Both the position numbers and the translations under genes were made by a program. A DNA stretch of 49,647 bases from Lachnospiraceae bacterium (GTDB lineage: Bacteria > Bacillota > Clostridia > Lachnospirales > Lachnospiraceae): NCBI GenBank assembly GCA_024698885.1, contig JAILQQ010000180.1:1-49647 (forward strand), in the 5' to 3' direction. Shown here piece by piece: positions 34,872-43,372 of this stretch (positions are counted from its first letter, which is position 1; each line of letters starts with the position of its first letter). The notes beneath the pieces were generated by a model. That model was not told where the DNA came from. It searched no databases and saw only the letters and a program-made list of their open reading frames with translations.

Positions 34872-37313
34872 ATGTATCAGATTGCGTTAGCCGTTCAATG
34901 GATCAACATATTTATCATCCTGACAGAGACCTGGATCGTATTTAAAAAAATGAAATGCAGGCTGCATTACTACCTGTATATGATGTGTATTTCGACCCTG
35001 ATCTACAGCACCGGATATTTACTGGCACTTTTTTCCGACACGGAGGAGGCGTATTTTCAGTCTCTGCTCATGTCATGGGGCGGAAAGATCTGGATCGTTT
35101 TCTCGCTCCTTTATTTCTGCCTGGAGCTTTCCGGCGTCAACGTCCCAAAACGCCTGCTGCACTGCCATTTCATCTTTACGGTCATCATGTATGCCGTTGT
35201 CATCACAACGAAACGGACAGGCCTGTTTTACAGGAACACGGCTTTCGATAAGACCGGAGATATGCCGGATTTCCGCTTTGACGCAGGGCCCTTATTCTAT
35301 CTCTGGGAGCTCATGGTCTTCTGTACCATCGTGGTGGGCCTGGTATTTCTCTACCGGGCGCTTGCCAGAGAAAGGAACCTTCAGAAAAGAAAACAGTTAA
35401 AGATCGTCATGATGGCGCTGCTTTGCGAGCTGATCATCGGGGGACTGGTCATGATGCCCATTCATATCTTCTATGATCTGAACCAGTTGGGCTTTTCGAT
35501 CAGCGCGATCTTAATCATCATCGCGATCTTCCGCGATAATCTCATGGATACGGAATCGATCGCGAGAGACTACATGATCGATGAGCTCTCGGCCGGGGTC
35601 ATCGCTTCGGATACGGACGGAGAGGTTGCCTATTATAACAAGGCGGCCCTGCAGGTCTTTCCGGAGCTTGAGAATGACGCCCCCGGGGTTCTCGAACAGG
35701 TGAGGCGGGCGATCCTTTTAAAGGAGCCCATTACGATCAACGAACGGATCTATACCTTTGAGGAAAGAAAGCTGATCCAGAACGGTCTTGATGTCCGCAA
35801 GATCTACGTCATCATCGACGCCACCGTGCATTACGTCCACCTAAAGGAGTTAGAGGAGCAGAGGCGTATCGCGGATGAAGCCAACAAGACGAAATCGGAC
35901 TTCCTTGCGAATATGTCGCATGATATCCGCACGCCGATCAACGTGATGTTAGGCCTCGATGAGATGATCTTAAGAGACAGTACCGAGAGCCCGGTGAAGG
36001 GCTATGCCATCGATATCCAGCGGGCCGGAGAAACGCTGCTGTCCATCATCGATGATATCCTGGATCTGAGCAAGATCGAATCCGGGAGAATGGATATCGT
36101 TCCGGTCAAGTACGACGTTTCCAGCGTCCTGTATGATCTTTCGAATATGATCGTCGGCGCGGCAACGGAAAAGAAGCTCTCCTTCGAGATGACCGTGACG
36201 CCGAATATCCCCGCAAGGCTCTGGGGAGACGATGCGAGACTGACCCAGGTGCTTTTAAATATCCTGACGAACGCTGTCAAGTATACGAGACGAGGATCCA
36301 TATGGTTTCGGATCAGCCTGAAGGATATCATCTATGAGCCGGAGGAAGAGGAGAGATATGCGATCATCCACTTTGAGGTGGAGGATACGGGGATCGGGAT
36401 CAAATCCTCGGATATGAAAAGGCTGTTTTCGGAATTTGAGAGGATAGAAGCGGAGCGTAACAGAAATATCGAAGGAACCGGACTGGGACTTGCCATTACG
36501 ACAAAGATCCTTTCGCTCATGGGTTCCAAGCTGAATGTCAAGAGCGAATACGGCAGAGGCTCGGTCTTCTCCTTTGATCTGAAGCAGCTGATCATCGACG
36601 ATACGCCGATCGGCGATTTCGAGGAGAGGATCAGGCACCGTTATACCGACCAGTATGTCTATACGGAATCCTTTACGGCGCCGGATGCCCATATCCTTAT
36701 CGTGGACGATAACAGTATGAACCGCAAGGTGTTCGCTTTCCTGCTGAAGCAGACGCAGGTAAAGATCACCGAGGCCGGCAGCGGTCACGAGTCGGTGGCG
36801 CTCGCGGCCAAGCAGCATTTTGACCTGATCTTTATGGATCATATGATGCCCGGCATGGACGGGATCGAAGCTCTGAAGCGGATCCGGGTGATGAAGCACG
36901 GGCCCTGCGCCAATACGCCGATTATCGTTCTGACGGCCAATGCTGTGGCAGGATCCAGGGAGCAGTATCTGGAGGAAGGCTTTGATGACTTTTTATCGAA
37001 GCCCATCGCGGGGGATGTGCTTGAGGACGCCATCCGGAAATGGCTTCCGAAGGAACTCGTGAAAGCACCTGCCGCCCATCATGAGGCCCCTGCAGAGAAA
37101 GAGAGCGTGAAAAAGGCGCCTGCCGAGGAGTTCCCTGTTATCTTCGGCGTGGACTGGAAGGTCGCGATGATGCGGCTTCAGAACAAGGATATCCTGAAGT
37201 CGGTGCTGGGCGAATTTTCCGATACCATCGATCTGCAGGCGGATAAGCTGGAAGGGTTTAGGACAGCCTGCCGGAGACGACGGATGATTACAGGATCCTG
37301 GTGCATGCCATGA
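34872..37313 (+). CDS. Hybrid sensor histidine kinase, frameshifted before its HPt domain
   Basis: 813 residues from the ATG at 34872 (GAGAAG upstream). About seven membrane helices in residues 1-235 form a 7TM-type sensor. A PAS-like region follows, then HisKA with SHDIRTP (His at about 351), ATPase with N-box NILTNAVKYT, G1 DTGIGI and G2 GTGLGLAI, and a receiver domain (about 611-730, LIVDDNSMNRK, phospho-Asp about 656 in MDHMMPGMDG). The last 20 residues (ending SWCMP) are frameshift product: near 37261 one G appears to be missing, and adding it would restore SLPETTDDYRILVHAMKSSS, an HPt helix. Either a real mutation or a sequence error. Confidence 0.85.
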   Translation: MYQIALAVQWINIFIILTETWIVFKKMKCRLHYYLYMMCISTLIYSTGYLLALFSDTEEAYFQSLLMSWGGKIWIVFSLLYFCLELSGVNVPKRLLHCHFIFTVIMYAVVITTKRTGLFYRNTAFDKTGDMPDFRFDAGPLFYLWELMVFCTIVVGLVFLYRALARERNLQKRKQLKIVMMALLCELIIGGLVMMPIHIFYDLNQLGFSISAILIIIAIFRDNLMDTESIARDYMIDELSAGVIASDTDGEVAYYNKAALQVFPELENDAPGVLEQVRRAILLKEPITINERIYTFEERKLIQNGLDVRKIYVIIDATVHYVHLKELEEQRRIADEANKTKSDFLANMSHDIRTPINVMLGLDEMILRDSTESPVKGYAIDIQRAGETLLSIIDDILDLSKIESGRMDIVPVKYDVSSVLYDLSNMIVGAATEKKLSFEMTVTPNIPARLWGDDARLTQVLLNILTNAVKYTRRGSIWFRISLKDIIYEPEEEERYAIIHFEVEDTGIGIKSSDMKRLFSEFERIEAERNRNIEGTGLGLAITTKILSLMGSKLNVKSEYGRGSVFSFDLKQLIIDDTPIGDFEERIRHRYTDQYVYTESFTAPDAHILIVDDNSMNRKVFAFLLKQTQVKITEAGSGHESVALAAKQHFDLIFMDHMMPGMDGIEALKRIRVMKHGPCANTPIIVLTANAVAGSREQYLEEGFDDFLSKPIAGDVLEDAIRKWLPKELVKAPAAHHEAPAEKESVKKAPAEEFPVIFGVDWKVAMMRLQNKDILKSVLGEFSDTIDLQADKLEGFRTACRRRRMITGSWCMP

Positions 37314-37726
37314 AAAGCTCTTCGAATGCGGCCGGTATCCTTCCACTTACGGGTATGGCTGCCGTACTCGAAAAAGCAGCTGCCGACGGGGACTTAGCCA
37401 CGATAGATTCGATGCATCCCGTGTTTATCAAGGAATGGCGGGCATATAAGGAGAGGCTCAGGGAATACCTGCAGCCTGACGGGGACGGCGCAGAGGAAAA
37501 GGAGCCGATCCGGCCGGATATGCTGAAGGCTCTTCTGTCCTTACTTGGCTCCGCCATGGAGGAGATGGATATCGACGGCGTGGACGATGCCATGAAAAAG
37601 CTGTCTTCTTACCGGCTCCCGAAGGGCGCTGCCGATGAATTTGATGCGCTGAAGGCGGCAACCGCTCAGCTGGACCAGATGCTGACGGCTGATATAATAG
37701 AAAGGATCAATGAGGCTATCGAGTAA
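37263..37726 (+). pseudogene. HPt domain remnant of the hybrid kinase, out of frame
   Basis: This stretch is in the -1 frame relative to the kinase and has no own ribosome binding site. It encodes the end of the same protein: DDYRILVHAMKSSSNAAGIL carries the HPt phosphoacceptor His (CAT at 37304-37306), followed by two more helices and about 70 extra residues of helical sequence. With the missing base restored the full protein would be about 961 residues from 34872 to 37726. As it stands the phosphorelay would lack its final carrier. Confidence 0.75.
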
Positions 37727-37740
37727 AAAATTGTTTTAAG

Positions 37741-37753
37741 CAGATCGGCGCAG
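37741..37753 (+). repeat. GGCGCAG hairpin repeat, copy 6 (remnant)
   Basis: CAGATCGGCGCAG remains, preceded by TTTAAG and followed directly by AAGGGGGAAAG, the ribosome binding site of the response regulator. Confidence 0.5.
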
Positions 37754-37767
37754 AAGGGGGAAAGTAT

Positions 37768-38535
37768 ATGAAAAAAATTCTGCTGATGGGAAAATTCAAC
37801 GAGGTTCTGAAGGATATCGATAAGGCGCTTTCATCATTTTTCCATGTCCAGCTATGCGAGATTAAGCTGGAGACGGTGGACGGCATGATGCAGGTGGTGG
37901 AGCCGGAGCTGGTCATAATCAGCCTTGTCGGTACCCAGGATTACGATATGAACCTGTTCATGCGGTTGGCGGACCGTTACAGCCAGACGCCGGTACTGAC
38001 CATCGGGACGGAGTCGGAGAAACGGGCATTCCTGAAATTTTATCAGGATGATCAGTTTGATAATCTGATCAGGCCTGTGGACAATACGGCCGTATTGAAC
38101 GCCGTGGCCAAAAAGCTGAATCTGGAATACCTCGAAAGGGACGGAAAGGGGATCCTGAACGAAAAGAGCACCCGGAAGAACGTCCTGATCGTAGACGACG
38201 ATCCGGTAACGCTCAGGAGTATCCGGGAAATGCTCAGTGAGGATTTCGAGGTTACCGTAGCCACGTCCGGGATCCAGGCGATGACAGCGATCGGAAAGAA
38301 ACGGCCGGACCTCATCCTGCTTGACTATGAGATGCCCGTCTGCGACGGAAAGCAGACGCTCGAAATGATCCGGGCGGATGAGGAGCTTAAGGATATGCCT
38401 GTGATCTTCTTAACCGGCATCAATGACCGGGCGCATATCCAGAGCGTTCTGAAGCTGAAACCGGAAGGGTATCTTTTAAAGCCGGCGGTAAGGGATGAGC
38501 TGGTCTCAACGATCCGAAAGAGGATCGTTGTATAA
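37768..38535 (+). CDS. Response regulator with pseudo-receiver and receiver domains
   Basis: 255 residues. Residues 1-115 look like a receiver fold that lost its phospho-acceptor (ELVIISLVGTQD where Asp is expected). Residues about 136-255 are a standard receiver: VLIVDDDPVTLRSIREML, phospho-Asp at 186 in LLDYEMPVCDG, Thr and Lys at VIFLTG and YLLKPA. No output domain, so it would act through protein contact, probably in the relay with the upstream hybrid kinase. Translation starts at an ATG with GGGGGA upstream. Confidence 0.85.
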   Translation: MKKILLMGKFNEVLKDIDKALSSFFHVQLCEIKLETVDGMMQVVEPELVIISLVGTQDYDMNLFMRLADRYSQTPVLTIGTESEKRAFLKFYQDDQFDNLIRPVDNTAVLNAVAKKLNLEYLERDGKGILNEKSTRKNVLIVDDDPVTLRSIREMLSEDFEVTVATSGIQAMTAIGKKRPDLILLDYEMPVCDGKQTLEMIRADEELKDMPVIFLTGINDRAHIQSVLKLKPEGYLLKPAVRDELVSTIRKRIVV

Positions 38536-38561
38536 AAAAAGATCTGGCCGGAAAACCGACC
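38534..38561 (-). terminator. Intrinsic terminator of the CotH operon
   Basis: On the minus strand GGTCGG, loop TTTT, CCGGCC (38561-38546, one G-T pair) is followed by AGATC and a run of seven T (38540-38534). It lies just past the CotH stop and at the end of the convergent response regulator gene. Confidence 0.7.
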
Positions 38562-38578
38562 GGATTCCCATCGGAAAG

Positions 38579-38609
38579 GGCCGCGGATCAACCGCGGCCT
38601 CTTCTTTTG
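38579..38609 (+). terminator. Possible terminator of the response regulator gene
   Basis: On the plus strand GGCCGCGG (38579-38586), loop ATCAA, CCGCGGCC (38592-38599), then TCTTCTTTTG. The T tract is broken by C. The hairpin's right arm overlaps the last codons of the convergent CotH gene. Confidence 0.5.
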
Positions 38610-40459
38610 ATTTTCGTGAAGCCAAAGAACAGGATCGCCATGCTTACGAACAGGATCCCGTAGATCCCGAGATTTTTCAGGATATCCTGTGTGGAGACCT
38701 GCTCCTGCGTCCCGGCAAAGGACGGCGGCTTCATACCGCCCTTCGGACGGCCGCCTCTTCGTTTACCGGCATTTTCCTCGTTTACGCCTCCCATATTGAA
38801 GGTCCCCATCGTACTGATATTGATGGAAGAGGCATCGATCAGGGACGAGGCATCCTCCCGCTGTCCGTCGTCCGTTGCGGGGATGGTTCCCGCGAGCTGC
38901 CCTTCAATGCTCTCTGCTCTGAGAAGCACCGTCTGATACAGCATTTCCGCGGCTTCTTCATATTCGTCATAGCTGGAGAACGCGGTGGGATCCGTTTCCA
39001 CCAGTTCGTCAATCTGGCTTCTGATGCGGTTATACACTTCTTCAAAACGTCCGCCGTCAACGTACTCCTCTGTCAGGAGCCTTAAGTATTCGTGATATTG
39101 TTCCAGATATTCCTCATTTTCAAGGAGCGCATCGAAAAATTCGGTGCCGTCAAAGGGCGTATCGATCGCGTCATTGATCATATCGGCTGCGCTGCCGTCC
39201 CTTCCCATGGACATACCGCCGAAGGACAGATTGTAATCCCAGGGGAAGATATTCAGTTTGCCGTCATATTCATAAAGATAGTAGTTATGCGCCATGTTTC
39301 CCGACAGAGAATCCATGTTGACGGAAAAGGTATGGACGGCCATGTATCTGAGCACGTTGTCGATATCCAGATATTCCTCCAGATCCGTTCCCTCACTGAT
39401 ATTCTTCAGCGCGGTGACGACACGTCTGTGATCCGCGTCGCTCGTTCCCGTAAGCGCGCCCTCCCATATGGTGGAATAGCTGTCCAGGTCGTCGTCCGTA
39501 TAATTCAGGTTCGCGCCGCCGTTTCCGCCCATGGAGAAGCCGCCTCCGCCCGGCCCCTTTTCGGGATCGAAGTCCCCCCTGTCGGGCATGTTTTCGGGAT
39601 CAAAGTCTCCCATGTCAGGCATGTTTTCGGGATCAAAGTCCCCCATATCGGGCATGCTTTCGGGATCAAAGCCCCCCATATCGGGCATGTTTTCGGGATC
39701 AAAGTCTCCCATATCAGGCATGTTTTCAGGATCAAAATCCCCTCCCGGGAATCCCTCGGGCGGTGCGCCGCCCCCCGGCATGCCCGATCCCGCAGCGGAA
39801 CCTTTTGCCTTGTCGCCGCCCATCCCCATCGTGTCGGGCTTATATAATTCACCGTCCTGCGTGCCGAAATTACGGAGCATAAAGCTTTTTTCCACGCCCT
39901 CCAGGGCCAGGTAGACCCCCTTGTATTCTCCGTTTAGAGAGAGGGAGGCGTAGTTATAGAGGGATGCTTCCGCCCCAATATACTGAAACATATCATATAT
40001 GATGGCTTCTTTCATATTGGTGGCGTCCGCGTAGTTGTTGTTTAAGATCAGCTTGTCCAGACCGAAGCAGGTCTGGCCGTCGACGAAATGGCCAAACTCC
40101 AGCTTGAAGCTGTAACGGTCCGAATCCGGATTCATGGCGATGGCAGAGAGGCTCGTATTCCCCTTGGGCCGGATGCCGACATTGTATATCGTCTGTCCGT
40201 TGATGACCACGTCGCAGGTATAGTATTCCTCGGACATGGCGCTGTTTAACATTTCCGTCCAGTCCTTTTCATCCATCAGGATATCGATGCTGATGATCTC
40301 GTCCGTATCAAACAGCTCGCTCTCGTATTCCATGCCGACACCGAGTCCGCCGAGGGCATCGCTTAACTGCTTTGCGCATCCTGCTGCTACGAGGCAGAGG
40401 ATAACGGCCAGAACCATGATAGCGGCGATGATCTTTGTGATATATTTGTTCGATACCAT
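38588..40459 (-). CDS. CotH-family protein, membrane-anchored, with internal tandem repeats
   Basis: 623 residues. A lipoprotein-like or anchor N-terminus (VILCLVAAGC) precedes a CotH domain: MDEKDWTEMLNSAMSEEYYT, VGIRPKGNTSLS, KLILNNNYADATNMKEAIIY, YNYASLSLNGEYKGVYLALE, and later NIFPWDYNLSFGG. CotH proteins are atypical kinases that can phosphorylate secreted proteins. In the middle are six copies of an 11-residue repeat of GDFDPENMPDM type, then a Gly-rich stretch. A C-terminal helix (YGILFVSMAILFFGFT) with KIKRRGRG suggests a second anchor. AGGAGC precedes the ATG. Last gene of the VTC-DUF4956-CotH operon, a recurrent arrangement in Firmicutes. Confidence 0.88.
   Translation of the reverse strand: MVSNKYITKIIAAIMVLAVILCLVAAGCAKQLSDALGGLGVGMEYESELFDTDEIISIDILMDEKDWTEMLNSAMSEEYYTCDVVINGQTIYNVGIRPKGNTSLSAIAMNPDSDRYSFKLEFGHFVDGQTCFGLDKLILNNNYADATNMKEAIIYDMFQYIGAEASLYNYASLSLNGEYKGVYLALEGVEKSFMLRNFGTQDGELYKPDTMGMGGDKAKGSAAGSGMPGGGAPPEGFPGGDFDPENMPDMGDFDPENMPDMGGFDPESMPDMGDFDPENMPDMGDFDPENMPDRGDFDPEKGPGGGGFSMGGNGGANLNYTDDDLDSYSTIWEGALTGTSDADHRRVVTALKNISEGTDLEEYLDIDNVLRYMAVHTFSVNMDSLSGNMAHNYYLYEYDGKLNIFPWDYNLSFGGMSMGRDGSAADMINDAIDTPFDGTEFFDALLENEEYLEQYHEYLRLLTEEYVDGGRFEEVYNRIRSQIDELVETDPTAFSSYDEYEEAAEMLYQTVLLRAESIEGQLAGTIPATDDGQREDASSLIDASSINISTMGTFNMGGVNEENAGKRRGGRPKGGMKPPSFAGTQEQVSTQDILKNLGIYGILFVSMAILFFGFTKIKRRGRG
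39558..39740. repeat. 33-bp tandem repeats inside the CotH gene
   Basis: Five full 33-base units starting at 39558, 39591, 39624, 39657 and 39690 plus a partial sixth at 39723, each beginning TTTTCGGGATC (C or A at a few positions). They keep the reading frame and encode the 11-residue DPENMPDM repeats. Near-identity suggests recent expansion and probable length variation between strains. Confidence 0.9.
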
Positions 40460-40465
40460 AATATG

Positions 40466-40541
40466 CTCCTGTTCTGCGTCTGCGCCGATTTGCTCTGCTC
40501 ACAGACCGAATCATTTCCGCGCCTGCGCCGATTTGCTCTGC
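40466..40541 (-). repeat. GGCGCAG hairpin repeat, copy 7 (two partial units, minus strand)
   Basis: Read on the minus strand after the DUF4956 stop: GCAGAGCAAATCGGCGCAG, then GGAAATGATTCGGTCTG with GAGCAGAGCAAATC as imperfect stem A, then GGCGCAG and the AACAGGAGC ribosome binding site of CotH. The orientation follows the minus-strand downstream gene. Confidence 0.75.
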
Positions 40542-41213
40542 TTAAGACATATATTCTCCGTTAAAGGTAACAAGGGTGGCGCCCGATACGCCGTCGATCT
40601 CGTTCACGCGGTTAACAAAGCCCGTTGCTCCGTCCTTTACCCGGATCTCCGCGGTAAGCTCTATGCCGGCCGCGTCCACGGTCTTTGACTTTACCAGATA
40701 TTTATCCACGGATTTTTCGATGATATTGCGGGCACTTTCCTCTGCCTGCTCATTGATACAGTTCACGATCAGGATATAGGGCGTATGGCGGATCTTCTGA
40801 TTGGCAAACACGACCAGGATCACGCCGATAATGGCCGAACCGATGACCGCAAGGGGGATCATGCCGGCGCCGATCACGATACCCACTGCCAGGGCCCAGA
40901 ACAGGAAAACGATCTCCATGGGCTCCTTGATGGCTGTACGGAAACGCACGATGGATAAAGCACCGACCATGCCGAGAGAGAGCACCACATTGGACGTGAC
41001 GGCCATGATCACTAACGTCGTTACAAGGGAAAGGCCGACGAGCGTCATCGCAAAGCCCGTGGAATACATGATCCCGCTGAAGGTCTTTTTATAGACAATA
41101 AAGATGAAAAGCCCGATCACCAGGGCAAAGAGCATACCGATCAGGGTATCCACCGCTGAAAACTCCGTTACGCTCTCTAAAAAGCTTGATTTAAAAATAT
41201 CGTTGAATGTCAT
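40542..41213 (-). CDS. DUF4956 membrane protein
   Basis: 223 residues. Four hydrophobic helices within residues 20-135 (TLIGMLFALVIGLFIFIVY, STGFAMTLVGLSLVTTLVIM, and the pair around GIVIGAGMIPLAVIG) contain the family hallmark SLGMVGALSIVRFRTAIKEP. The C-terminal 85 residues form a cytoplasmic ferredoxin-like domain. The family is regularly found next to VTC polyphosphate polymerase domain genes and CotH, as here; its function is unknown. AGGAGG upstream of the ATG. Confidence 0.88.
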   Translation of the reverse strand: MTFNDIFKSSFLESVTEFSAVDTLIGMLFALVIGLFIFIVYKKTFSGIMYSTGFAMTLVGLSLVTTLVIMAVTSNVVLSLGMVGALSIVRFRTAIKEPMEIVFLFWALAVGIVIGAGMIPLAVIGSAIIGVILVVFANQKIRHTPYILIVNCINEQAEESARNIIEKSVDKYLVKSKTVDAAGIELTAEIRVKDGATGFVNRVNEIDGVSGATLVTFNGEYMS

Positions 41214-41264
41214 GATAGTTCCTCCTATTCTTGCGGAAAGCTTCTTTCTGCCTATGTTATTGTT

Positions 41265-41957
41265 TTATCCGAACCGTCTGCAGACCCCGTATTTTGAAAA
41301 AGCCTGCTGACGGGTTTGATCTGCCTGTATCATATCCTGGATGATCTCCGGCAGGAACGCGTCGTACTTTATCTCAAGGAGCATATCGGAGGGCTCGTCT
41401 GTCGCGCTGATATCCGTTACCTCTTTTGTGAGAAAGTCCCGGCTGTAAAGCGAGGTCCTTATGCAGGAGTCAAACGTTATCCTGACGTTCCCCGGCCGGT
41501 AGATATAGGGCTCTCTGACATAGGATACAAGGACCCTCGGCTTAAGGCGCTGATAGTTCATTTTCGCGTACAGCTCCCGGACCAGCTCCTCTTTGTGAGC
41601 CTTCATGAAGGAAAGCTTGCCCTGTAAAAGCTTTCTGCATTCCTCCTCCGAGATCCGGGCGTCGTATTTCAGGCAGAGATCATCGATCTTCATTTTTTTC
41701 TCCAGCGTGATAAAGGAAAGATCATCGTTATAATATCTGATGCGGAATTTTTCACGTCTGGCTGTGCCGTTTATCTTTTCCCGGAGTGCCTTATCGTCCT
41801 GATTGTCAAAGTAGATGCTCTTAATCCGGTAAAGCCCGTCCTCCCCCGCGTGGGGATCCGGGGTCATGATCTGTTTTATCCTGCTTCTGATGCCAAGGTA
41901 ATCCGTGTGGGAAACGGCGTATTTCAGTTCGTGCCGGTAGTGCTTCTTTTCATTCAC
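41265..41957 (-). CDS. VTC-domain protein (polyphosphate polymerase family)
   Basis: 230 residues spanning one complete VTC tunnel domain. Typical features are RHELKYAVS at the start, IKSIYFDNQDDKALREKING, RREKFRIRYYNDD, ITLEKKMKID, LKPRVLVSYVREPY, RITFDSCIRTS and LLEIKYDAFLPEIIQDMI. The basic residues (RHE-K, RxKFRxR, EKK) line the tunnel where polyphosphate is made from ATP in yeast Vtc4. I use the GTG at 41957, which has AGGAGG seven bases upstream. First gene of the VTC-DUF4956-CotH operon. Confidence 0.9.
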   Translation of the reverse strand: MNEKKHYRHELKYAVSHTDYLGIRSRIKQIMTPDPHAGEDGLYRIKSIYFDNQDDKALREKINGTARREKFRIRYYNDDLSFITLEKKMKIDDLCLKYDARISEEECRKLLQGKLSFMKAHKEELVRELYAKMNYQRLKPRVLVSYVREPYIYRPGNVRITFDSCIRTSLYSRDFLTKEVTDISATDEPSDMLLEIKYDAFLPEIIQDMIQADQTRQQAFSKYGVCRRFG

Positions 41958-41983
41958 AGCAGTTCCTCCTTTCGACAGTCGCT

Positions 41984-42017
41984 ATTTTATGAGGCCAACC
42001 TGAAATCAACCTGAAAT
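41984..42017 (-). promoter_or_regulatory. Likely OmpR-type operator and promoter of the VTC operon
   Basis: Two perfect, adjacent 11-base direct repeats (minus strand ATTTCAGGTTG at 42017-42007 and 42006-41996) lie six bases upstream of a -10-like TAAAAT (41989-41984). There is no good -35 hexamer; the repeats occupy its place. One-turn direct repeats over the -35 are the hallmark of sites for OmpR/PhoB-type regulators, and such a regulator is encoded just upstream. Confidence 0.6.
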
Positions 42018-42039
42018 ATCACGGAGGACACAAAATGTT

Positions 42040-42119
42040 CAAAAACAGAAATGATCCGGCGCGGAAAAGGAAATGATCCGGTCAGAAAACGGCGCGGAAA
42101 AGGAAATGATCCGGCACAG
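42040..42119 (+). repeat. GGCGCAG hairpin repeat, copy 8 (degenerate units)
   Basis: Three short units of AGGAAATGATCCGG spaced by GGCGCGGAAA, lacking intact stems. This is the one copy whose orientation (plus) opposes that of the flanking minus-strand genes. Confidence 0.6.
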
Positions 42120-42142
42120 AAAAAGAAGACCCGAAGGTCTTC
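42120..42142 (-). terminator. Intrinsic terminator after the sensor kinase
   Basis: On the minus strand GAAGACC (42142-42136), loop TTCG, GGTCTTC (42131-42125), then five T, directly after the kinase stop codon. The UUCG tetraloop makes a very stable hairpin. It separates the regulator/kinase operon from the VTC operon. Confidence 0.92.
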
Positions 42143-43372
42143 TTAAAAGGTGATCTTTATTGTCATGGTCTTGCCGCTCGGACAGCTTGCGGATATTTTT
42201 CCGCTGTGTGCCAGGGCCACCGCCTTTGCGATGGAGAGTCCCACGCCGTTGCCGCCCGTTTCCGTGCTCCGGGAAGCGTCGGGGCGGTAAAAACGGTCAA
42301 AGAGCCTTTCCGTATCCGGGGGTTCCTCATAATGGCAGGTATTGAAAACCTCGATCAGGATCCTGCTGCTTTTCCGGTACACACTGAACCTGATCTCGCT
42401 GTTTTCCTCCGAATAGCGCAGGGCATTGTCAAGAAGGACGGACAGCATCTGCCGGATGGCACTTGGATCGCCGAATAAAGGGATATCACTTTCAATATCC
42501 ACAGCCAGGGTCTTTCCGAGGGCGTCCGCCTGCGGCCTGAAGACCTCTGCCGTCTCCAGAGCCGTATCGCTTAGCGAGAAGTTTTCCTTGCCGGGGAGAG
42601 GCATTTCCTCATCGAGCCTTGACAGCGTCACGAGCTCGCTCACAAGCTTTGCCATCCGTCTGGTCTGCTTTCTGATATTCTCCGTCCATTCGCTTTCACC
42701 CTGTTCCATGGTGATCACGTCGATGCTGGTGGAAATGGAGGTGAGCGGCGTTTTCAGCTCATGACCCGCATCCGTGATGAACTGCTTCTGCTGCCTGATA
42801 TTGGCGGCAAAGGGTCTGATCGCCCTTTTGGAAAGCAGCCATACCAGAAGAAATACGATGACAAGGCTGACGACGCAGATAATGAGGGTCAGGATACGCA
42901 GTGAGAGCATATACTGCTGTTCTCTTGCCGTATTTAAGAAGATCACCTCGGTTACGCCGTCCTCTTCCGCCATGAGATAGCGGTAGGCCTTCATATATCC
43001 GTGCTCTTTGCCTTTTTTCAGGACATCCTGTCCGTACCGGATGGCTTCTTCGCTGTCGAGCGCCGCGATATAATCGGTGGACGCGAAAAGGACGTCGCCG
43101 TTTTCGTCAAAGCGCACGGTGAAGAATCTGGTCATGTAATTGGCCTCCAGATCCGGAAGTCCCATAAAGGGCTTCAGGGGCGGCGCGCCGCCGCCCGGAG
43201 GCATTTCCGGGTTTTTCTCCGAAAAGGACAGGATCGCGTTCAGCGTTTCATCGGCGCGTTTTGTCACAACAGCGTAATTCACGGCGTTGACCAGCACGGC
43301 GATCATCATGATCACCGCGAAAAAGGCAAGCATGGCGGCAAGGATCACCCGCCTGCGCATCGTTTTGATCAT
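42143..43372 (-). CDS. Two-component sensor histidine kinase
   Basis: 409 residues from the ATG at 43372, which overlaps the regulator stop (ATGA) and has AAAGGA upstream; longer readings extend into the regulator gene. Two membrane helices (about 9-30 and 150-173) flank an extracellular sensor of about 120 residues. HisKA has FITDAGHELKTPLTS, and the ATPase has N-box LLDNALRYSEE and G2 GNGVGLSIAKAVA. Pairs with the regulator upstream. Probably controls the VTC operon immediately downstream. Confidence 0.92.
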   Translation of the reverse strand: MIKTMRRRVILAAMLAFFAVIMMIAVLVNAVNYAVVTKRADETLNAILSFSEKNPEMPPGGGAPPLKPFMGLPDLEANYMTRFFTVRFDENGDVLFASTDYIAALDSEEAIRYGQDVLKKGKEHGYMKAYRYLMAEEDGVTEVIFLNTAREQQYMLSLRILTLIICVVSLVIVFLLVWLLSKRAIRPFAANIRQQKQFITDAGHELKTPLTSISTSIDVITMEQGESEWTENIRKQTRRMAKLVSELVTLSRLDEEMPLPGKENFSLSDTALETAEVFRPQADALGKTLAVDIESDIPLFGDPSAIRQMLSVLLDNALRYSEENSEIRFSVYRKSSRILIEVFNTCHYEEPPDTERLFDRFYRPDASRSTETGGNGVGLSIAKAVALAHSGKISASCPSGKTMTIKITF

